A stretch of DNA of 10,034 nt from Hyphomicrobiales bacterium (GTDB lineage: Bacteria > Pseudomonadota > Alphaproteobacteria > Rhizobiales > JAKIUO01). Position 1 is the first letter of the stretch; each line of letters opens with the position of its first letter. This document shows, piece after piece, positions 6,997 to 10,034 of the stretch. A program made the position numbers and the translations under genes. The notes beneath the pieces were generated by a model. It saw only the letters and a list, made by a program, of their open reading frames with translations, did no database searches and was not told where the DNA came from. The stretch spans positions 1 through 10,034 of the forward strand of contig JALXEI010000258.1 of the NCBI GenBank assembly GCA_027069645.1, in the 5' to 3' direction.

Positions 6997-7113
6997 TCAT
7001 GCCGCCAGTAACAGCAATCTGTCAACGGACAGGACGACAGGAGGGTTCAAAAGCCTTGTTCGAAAACGGTTGTTCTGTTGCCACACAAAATCGCCACGGG
7101 CCATCATATCCAT
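6997..7113 (-). CDS. Leader peptide of the ilv operon (38 residues)
   Basis: This is a short ORF, too small for routine gene calling, between the putative ilv promoter and ilvI. It begins ATG GAT ATG ATG (alternative starts at 7107 and 7104) and ends at TGA 6999-6997, 58 nt before ilvI. The last 19 residues read RLLNPPVVLSVDRLLLLAA, of which seven are Leu and three Val, including four consecutive Leu codons (TTG CTG TTA CTG) close to the stop. This is the composition of leader peptides whose translation senses charged tRNA-Leu and tRNA-Val, the end products of the pathway encoded downstream. No Ile codon is present. The Shine-Dalgarno is weak: GGAA lies about 11 nt upstream of the first ATG. 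The last ten codons overlap, in another frame, the TTG-started extension of ilvI, which I reject. Confidence 0.65.
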   Translation of the reverse strand: MDMMARGDFVWQQNNRFRTRLLNPPVVLSVDRLLLLAA

Positions 7114-7185
7114 TGGGAACAGGAATTCCACAGCAAATTCCGGTCTGGCACATTCTGCCTCGAAGAACCGTAATCGAGAGGCCGG

Positions 7186-7214
7186 AAAATATCTATTTCC
7201 CGATTGTTGGTCAA
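7186..7214 (-). promoter_or_regulatory. Sigma70-type promoter of the ilv operon
   Basis: On the minus strand, TTGACC (7214-7209) and TATTTT (7191-7186) are separated by exactly 17 nt. The -35 box starts 8 bases after the miaA stop codon. Directly upstream is an AT-rich stretch (7217-7240, including an eight-T run and a 14-base palindrome), as expected for an UP element or an operator. Initiation would fall near 7179, upstream of the leader peptide. Confidence 0.55.
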
Positions 7215-7217
7215 GGA

Positions 7218-7231
7218 ATAATTTAAATTAT
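7218..7231. repeat. Perfect 14-base AT palindrome at the miaA stop and ilv promoter
   Basis: ATAATTTAAATTAT reads the same on both strands, covers the TAA stop of miaA (7225-7223) and ends just above the ilv -35 box. It could be an operator half-site pair, an UP element, or simply AT-rich sequence. No binding protein can be named from sequence alone. Confidence 0.5.
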
Positions 7232-8146
7232 CGAAAAAAAATCCGCCGCACATGTTTTCATATCTTTCAATACAACCTTATTCCACGAAATCATATTACC
7301 TCTGATCCATGTGCTCTGACGTTTTGCATATTGCCGCGTTTCGGCTTTTGCTTTTTCGACAGCCTCTGTTTTCGAGAGATTTCCGGACAAATATGCGGCC
7401 AGGGGGCGAACACCAAGGGCCCGCATGACGGGCAATGTTGACGACAGATTGAGGTTTAACAGTGCTTCGACTTCGTCAAGTGCGCCCCTGTCCATCATCC
7501 GGTCGAAGCGTTTGTTGCAGCGCTCGTAGAGCCTGTCGCGGTCGATTTCCATAACGAGTCTGGTTGTTTTGTCGGGGTCAAGAAGCGCGATGTCGGGCTG
7601 CTGCTGCCAGTAGAGCAGGGATTGACCTGTCTGGTCGATAACTTCCAGTGCGCGCGCCAGTCTTTGCCGGTCCTGCGGGCGGATCTGTCCGGCCATTTCC
7701 GGGTCCCGTTCCGCCAGGACCCTGTGCAGATTAAAATCCGGGTCGCTGGCCCGTTGGCGCCATTTTTCCCGGATTTCCGGTGCGATTTCGGGAACGGGGG
7801 AAAGGCCTTCAAGCAGCGCCTTGAAGTAGAGTCCGGTCCCGCCGGTAATAATGGCCCGTTTTCCCTGTTTTTGGATGTCCTTCAAAACACTGGCCATATC
7901 GTCCAGCCAGCGCCCAACCGACCAGGGGGTTTCGGCTGCAACGTGGCCGTATAGTTCATGAGGAATATTTCCCATTTCATCAAGGGTGGGGCGAGCGGTC
8001 AGAATCTGCAATTCCCTGTAGACCTGCATGCTGTCGGCGTTAACAATGACGCCGTCAACATGTTCGGCAATTTGCAGGGCGAGGTCCGATTTTCCACTGG
8101 CCGTTTGACCTGCGAGAAGAATTGGTCCTTGACCTTTGGATGTCAT
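7223..8146 (-). CDS. miaA: tRNA dimethylallyltransferase MiaA
   Basis: MiaA transfers a dimethylallyl group from DMAPP to N6 of A37 in tRNAs that read codons beginning with U, which include the tRNA-Tyr encoded in this window. From the ATG at 8146 it has 307 residues, normal for the family. The P-loop is GQTASGKS (13-20). NADSMQVYRELQILTARPT (36-54) carries the catalytic Asp38. HELYGHV (63-69), TGGTGLYFKALLEG (101-114), RPQDRQRLARALEV (156-169) and the C-terminal RQYAKRQSTWIRG (271-283) are all family signatures. An in-frame GTG at 8185 would add 13 residues but has no ribosome binding site. AAGGGA (8156-8161) lies 9 nt upstream of the chosen ATG. The gene is divergent from the DUF1015 gene (67-base gap) and reads into the ilv promoter region with no terminator between. 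Confidence 0.96.
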   Translation of the reverse strand: MTSKGQGPILLAGQTASGKSDLALQIAEHVDGVIVNADSMQVYRELQILTARPTLDEMGNIPHELYGHVAAETPWSVGRWLDDMASVLKDIQKQGKRAIITGGTGLYFKALLEGLSPVPEIAPEIREKWRQRASDPDFNLHRVLAERDPEMAGQIRPQDRQRLARALEVIDQTGQSLLYWQQQPDIALLDPDKTTRLVMEIDRDRLYERCNKRFDRMMDRGALDEVEALLNLNLSSTLPVMRALGVRPLAAYLSGNLSKTEAVEKAKAETRQYAKRQSTWIRGNMISWNKVVLKDMKTCAADFFSII

Positions 8147-8200
8147 TGGTGTCTTTCCCTTGAAAAATGACTTTGTCACCTGCACGATCTTTTTTTGAAA

Positions 8201-8206
8201 AAGGAG
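8201..8206 (+). promoter_or_regulatory. Strong ribosome binding site for the GTG start of the DUF1015 gene
   Basis: AAGGAG is placed 7 nt before GTG at 8214 and fixes that start. The 67-base gap to the divergent miaA start must also hold promoter elements, but I see no convincing -35/-10 pair on either strand. Confidence 0.75.
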
Positions 8207-8213
8207 TACTATT

Positions 8214-9449
8214 GTGAGTCTGATCCGCCCTTTCCGGGGACTGCGTCCGGCAACAGGACATGCAGATGAAATCCTTGCACCTCCTTATGATGTGCTATCG
8301 AGTGATGAGGCAAGAGAAAAAGCAAAAGGCAAACCCCACAGTTTTTTGCATATTTCGAAGCCGGAGATAGACCTTCCCGATGATATTTCGCCCTATGATG
8401 AGCGGGTTTATGCAAAGGCCGGGGAAAATATCCGCGCGCTTAGAGAAAAGAATCTGCTGCAACAGGACGAGCAGCCCTGTTATTATGTCTATCGACTGAC
8501 CTGGAAAGATGTCGAGATGACCGGTCTTGTCGCGGCGGCGTCGGTCGCGGCATATGACAGCAATCGCATTCGCAAGCACGAGTTTACCCGGCCGGTCAAG
8601 GAAGATGACCGTGTACGCCAGATCGAGGCTGTCAATGCGCAGACCGGGCCGGTTATGCTGGCCTACCCGAAGGCGCCGGAAGTGGATGAATTGATTGCCG
8701 GGGTTACAAGGTCAGGCAATGACATGGACGTCACCGGTGATGATGGTGTTCGCCATCAGTTATGGGTGGTCCGGGATGATGAGGTGATCAGCAGGTTGAC
8801 CCGGTTGTTTGACGACATGCCGGCGATCTATATCGCCGATGGTCACCATCGCTCTGCGGCGGCTTCACGAATCAGTGCATCAAGAGGGGGAGACCCGAAG
8901 GCCATTCATCACAGCTTTCTGTCGGTTATTTTCCCCCACCATGAAATGAAAATACTGGATTACAACCGTCTGGTAAAAGACCTGAATGGTTATTCTGTGG
9001 AAGATCTGCTGGCGGCTGTTTCCGAAAAATTCACGGTTAAAAAGTCGGAAAGGGCTGTAAAACCGGCGACTGCCAGGCATTTTGGCATGTATCTTGACGG
9101 GCAGTGGTATGAACTTGAGATCAACCGTTCGCTTGTTCCCGATGATCCGGTCAAAAGCCTTGATGTCAGTTTGCTGAGTGACCACTTGATCGAGCCCTTG
9201 CTTGCTATCAGTGATCCGCGCAAGGATGAACGCATTGATTTTGTTGGCGGCATACGCGGTGTTGAAGAATTGCAAAAACGTGTTGATTCGGGGGGCTGGA
9301 AGGTCGCTTTCTCGCTCTTTCCCACAAGTATGGAGGCTCTGATGGCTGTGGCTGAATCGGGGCAGGTTATGCCCCCCAAATCCACATGGTTTGAGCCCAA
9401 ACTGGCCGATGGTGTCGTTTCACTGGTTTTTGACCAAACAAACGGTTGA
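8214..9449 (+). CDS. DUF1015 family protein (COG4198-like), function unknown
   Basis: This 411-residue soluble protein shows the conserved blocks of DUF1015 in order: RPFRGLRP (5-12), APPYDV (22-27), HISKPE (46-51), KHEFTRPVKEDDR (121-133), IYIADGHHRSAAA (205-217), LDYNRLV (248-254), LSDHLI (321-326) and the C-terminal MPPKSTWFEPKL (386-397). No signal peptide or membrane span is visible. The ADGHHR block resembles the G-x-HR motif of ParB/sulfiredoxin-fold proteins, some of which are nucleotide-using serine kinases. DUF1015 genes are also reported near serine-synthesis genes in some bacteria, but neither point proves a function here. It starts at GTG with a strong ribosome binding site. It stands alone between miaA and the tRNA-tuf block, and its stop codon lies inside the putative tRNA promoter. 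Confidence 0.88.
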   Translation: MSLIRPFRGLRPATGHADEILAPPYDVLSSDEAREKAKGKPHSFLHISKPEIDLPDDISPYDERVYAKAGENIRALREKNLLQQDEQPCYYVYRLTWKDVEMTGLVAAASVAAYDSNRIRKHEFTRPVKEDDRVRQIEAVNAQTGPVMLAYPKAPEVDELIAGVTRSGNDMDVTGDDGVRHQLWVVRDDEVISRLTRLFDDMPAIYIADGHHRSAAASRISASRGGDPKAIHHSFLSVIFPHHEMKILDYNRLVKDLNGYSVEDLLAAVSEKFTVKKSERAVKPATARHFGMYLDGQWYELEINRSLVPDDPVKSLDVSLLSDHLIEPLLAISDPRKDERIDFVGGIRGVEELQKRVDSGGWKVAFSLFPTSMEALMAVAESGQVMPPKSTWFEPKLADGVVSLVFDQTNG

Positions 9450-9474
9450 CAGACGGGCGACCTGGTTGCATAAA
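9446..9474 (+). promoter_or_regulatory. Putative promoter of the tRNA-Tyr / tRNA-Gly / tuf unit
   Basis: TTGACA (9446-9451), a perfect -35 box, is followed after exactly 17 nt by CATAAA (9469-9474), which matches four of six -10 positions. The -35 box contains the TGA stop of the DUF1015 gene. Initiation near 9481 would leave a 5' leader of about 65 nt to be removed from tRNA-Tyr by RNase P. Confidence 0.45.
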
Positions 9475-9546
9475 CGGACGCTGACCCTCGCTGTAATCGG
9501 CGGGGCGATTTTATTTGATCGTGCTTCCGGCAGAACGGTGGTATAT

Positions 9547-9631
9547 GGAGGAGTGCCCGAGTGGTTAAAGGGGACGGGCTGTAAACCCGTTGGCTATGCC
9601 TACGTTGGTTCAAATCCAACCTCCTCCACCA
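9547..9631 (+). tRNA. tRNA-Tyr (anticodon GTA)
   Basis: This 85-nt class II tRNA has an encoded CCA end. The acceptor stem pairs GGAGGAG (9547-9553) with CTCCTCC (9621-9627), with discriminator A and CCA at 9629-9631. The anticodon stem ACGGG/CCCGT encloses CTGTAAA, with GTA at 9581-9583. A long variable arm (about 9591-9603) is expected for bacterial tRNA-Tyr. The T arm is GTTGG-TTCAAAT-CCAAC. A37 sits in GTAAA, so it is a substrate for MiaA. Confidence 0.97.
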
Positions 9632-9702
9632 ATTCCGACGGTTTCAGGGTTGTGTCTGATGTCAGGAACAGGCCACGATGTGGCTTGATTGTTCTGGTGA
9701 AT

Positions 9703-9776
9703 GCGGGTGTAGCTCAATGGTAGAGCAGTAGCCTTCCAAGCTGATGACGAGGGTTCGATTCCCTTCACCCGCTCCA
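9703..9776 (+). tRNA. tRNA-Gly (anticodon TCC)
   Basis: This 74-nt tRNA has an encoded CCA. The acceptor stem pairs GCGGGTG (9703-9709) with CACCCGC (9766-9772), with discriminator T and CCA at 9774-9776. The anticodon loop CTTCCAA holds TCC at 9735-9737. The anticodon stem GTAGC/GCTGA contains one T-G wobble and an outermost G-A mismatch. The T arm GAGGG-TTCGATT-CCCTT closes with a wobble pair. It lies 71 nt after tRNA-Tyr with a small hairpin between (GCCAC/GTGGC, 9672-9684) and no T-tract, so the two are probably one transcript. Confidence 0.96.
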
Positions 9777-9951
9777 GGCTGCCACATGGAACAGATCAGG
9801 GAAAATCGCCTTTGGTCCGTCAATTATTGTGAACAGAGGTTTTGTCAGGGTCGATTGAGGCCAGACTTACAAGGTTCGTCGTGTTCCGGGGCAGGATGAA
9901 GATGTTTCGGACCCGGGGGGCGCAAATGACATTCAGGTAGGGTGATAAGCT

Positions 9952-10034
9952 ATGTCCAAAGAGAAATTTGAGCGCACGAAGCCACATGCGAATATTGGCA
10001 CGATTGGCCATGTTGACCACGGCAAGACGACGTT
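9952..10034 (+). CDS. tuf: Elongation factor Tu, N-terminus (3' end outside window)
   Basis: Only the first 27 codons are present. They read as the EF-Tu N-terminus: MSKEKFERTKPHANIGTIGH followed by VDHGKTT, where GHVDHGKT is the G1/P-loop motif of the GTPase. EF-Tu carries aminoacyl-tRNA to the ribosome. The ATG at 9952 is preceded by AGGGTGAT at about 9938-9945. The 175-base gap from tRNA-Gly contains no further tRNA and no convincing terminator or promoter, so tuf is likely co-transcribed with the tRNAs, as with enterobacterial tufB. The order tRNA-Tyr, tRNA-Gly, tuf predicts tRNA-Trp, secE and nusG downstream in many proteobacteria; this cannot be checked here. Confidence 0.96.
   Translation, partial: MSKEKFERTKPHANIGTIGHVDHGKTT

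Larger units (their letters stand above)
6939..7192 (-). promoter_or_regulatory. Leader RNA of the ilv operon, probable Leu/Val-responsive attenuator
   Basis: Transcription from the promoter described below would give a leader of roughly 240 nt before ilvI. It contains a 38-codon leader peptide rich in Leu and Val codons. TTGC and ACTGG (7017-7005), inside the final Leu codons, can pair with CCAGTGCAA (6987-6979), leaving a TGTT bulge. Immediately after comes the GC hairpin 6978-6961. In addition, GGCCCGT near the leader start (7102-7096) is complementary to ACGGGCC (6979-6973), the 5' arm of that hairpin, so a competing long-range fold exists. The architecture fits ribosome-mediated attenuation as known for enterobacterial ilv and leu operons. 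No T-tract follows the last hairpin, so termination may be Rho-dependent, or control may act on ilvI translation. Confidence 0.6.

Noticed and set aside
6936..7025. N-terminal extension of ilvI to a TTG at 7025
   Set aside because: It lacks a ribosome binding site, its sequence does not resemble the family N-terminus, and it overlaps the leader peptide and GC hairpin in another frame. The ATG at 6938 fits homologues.
6938..7441. Plus-strand frame of 167 codons over the ilv leader and the end of miaA
   Set aside because: It is antisense to miaA and to the leader region, with low-complexity basic and Cys-rich content and no motif.
8147..8185. GTG start of miaA at 8185
   Set aside because: It has no ribosome binding site and adds residues outside the normal P-loop-proximal start. 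The ATG at 8146 has AAGGGA upstream.
9391..9723. 110-codon plus-strand frame across the end of the DUF1015 gene and both tRNAs
   Set aside because: It runs through the tRNA-Tyr gene and into tRNA-Gly, and begins inside the DUF1015 gene, so it is a chance frame.
1..10034. CRISPR array, insertion sequence, integrase, toxin-antitoxin or defence genes
   Set aside because: No regularly spaced repeats, transposase motifs, paired terminal repeats or defence-type domains were seen. All large genes are core metabolism or translation.

Overview
This window is chromosomal DNA from a moderately GC-rich Gram-negative bacterium, most probably an alphaproteobacterium. That rests on the FadI-type thiolase, the short class I IlvC, the ilvI-ilvH-ilvC order, and a tRNA-Tyr / tRNA-Gly / EF-Tu block. 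The genus cannot be read from the sequence. Nothing indicates a mobile element, prophage, CRISPR array or recent transfer. The content is core metabolism and translation, and the less ordinary material lies between genes.

Layout, left to right. (1) Positions 2-2359 (+) hold the 3' part of a FadJ-type beta-oxidation alpha subunit, followed with no gap by its thiolase partner fadI. Together they form the bifunctional/trifunctional fatty-acid oxidation complex. (2) Positions 2585-3046 (+) encode a small secreted DUF2147 protein. (3) Positions 3047-3394 are a convergent intergenic region. It contains a possible 38-residue membrane microprotein with a Cys cluster, and a weak terminator candidate for the ilv operon. 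(4) Positions 6938 down to 3395 (-) are the branched-chain amino-acid operon ilvI-ilvH-ilvC: acetolactate synthase large and small subunits, then ketol-acid reductoisomerase. (5) Upstream of ilvI, at 6939-7222 on the minus strand, is an unusually readable regulatory leader. It has an AT-rich palindrome, a TTGACC-N17-TATTTT promoter, a 38-codon leader peptide ending in a Leu/Val-rich run, an alternative hairpin over the Leu codons, and a very stable GC hairpin just before the ilvI ribosome binding site. This looks like ribosome-mediated attenuation, but the GC hairpin lacks the U-tract of a classical terminator. (6) Positions 7223-8146 (-) are miaA, the tRNA A37 dimethylallyltransferase. (7) Positions 8214-9449 (+), divergent from miaA, are a DUF1015 protein of unknown function. 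(8) Positions 9547-10034 (+) are tRNA-Tyr(GTA), tRNA-Gly(TCC) and the start of tuf, cut by the window end.

How the genes fit together: ilvI, ilvH and ilvC carry out the first two common steps of valine/leucine/isoleucine synthesis. The leader upstream would couple their expression to the charging of Leu and Val tRNAs. fadJ and fadI degrade acyl-CoAs. miaA, the two tRNAs and tuf all serve translation. The two best candidates for something not already named are the ilv leader, with its non-canonical attenuator, and the small Cys-cluster ORF at 3148-3264.
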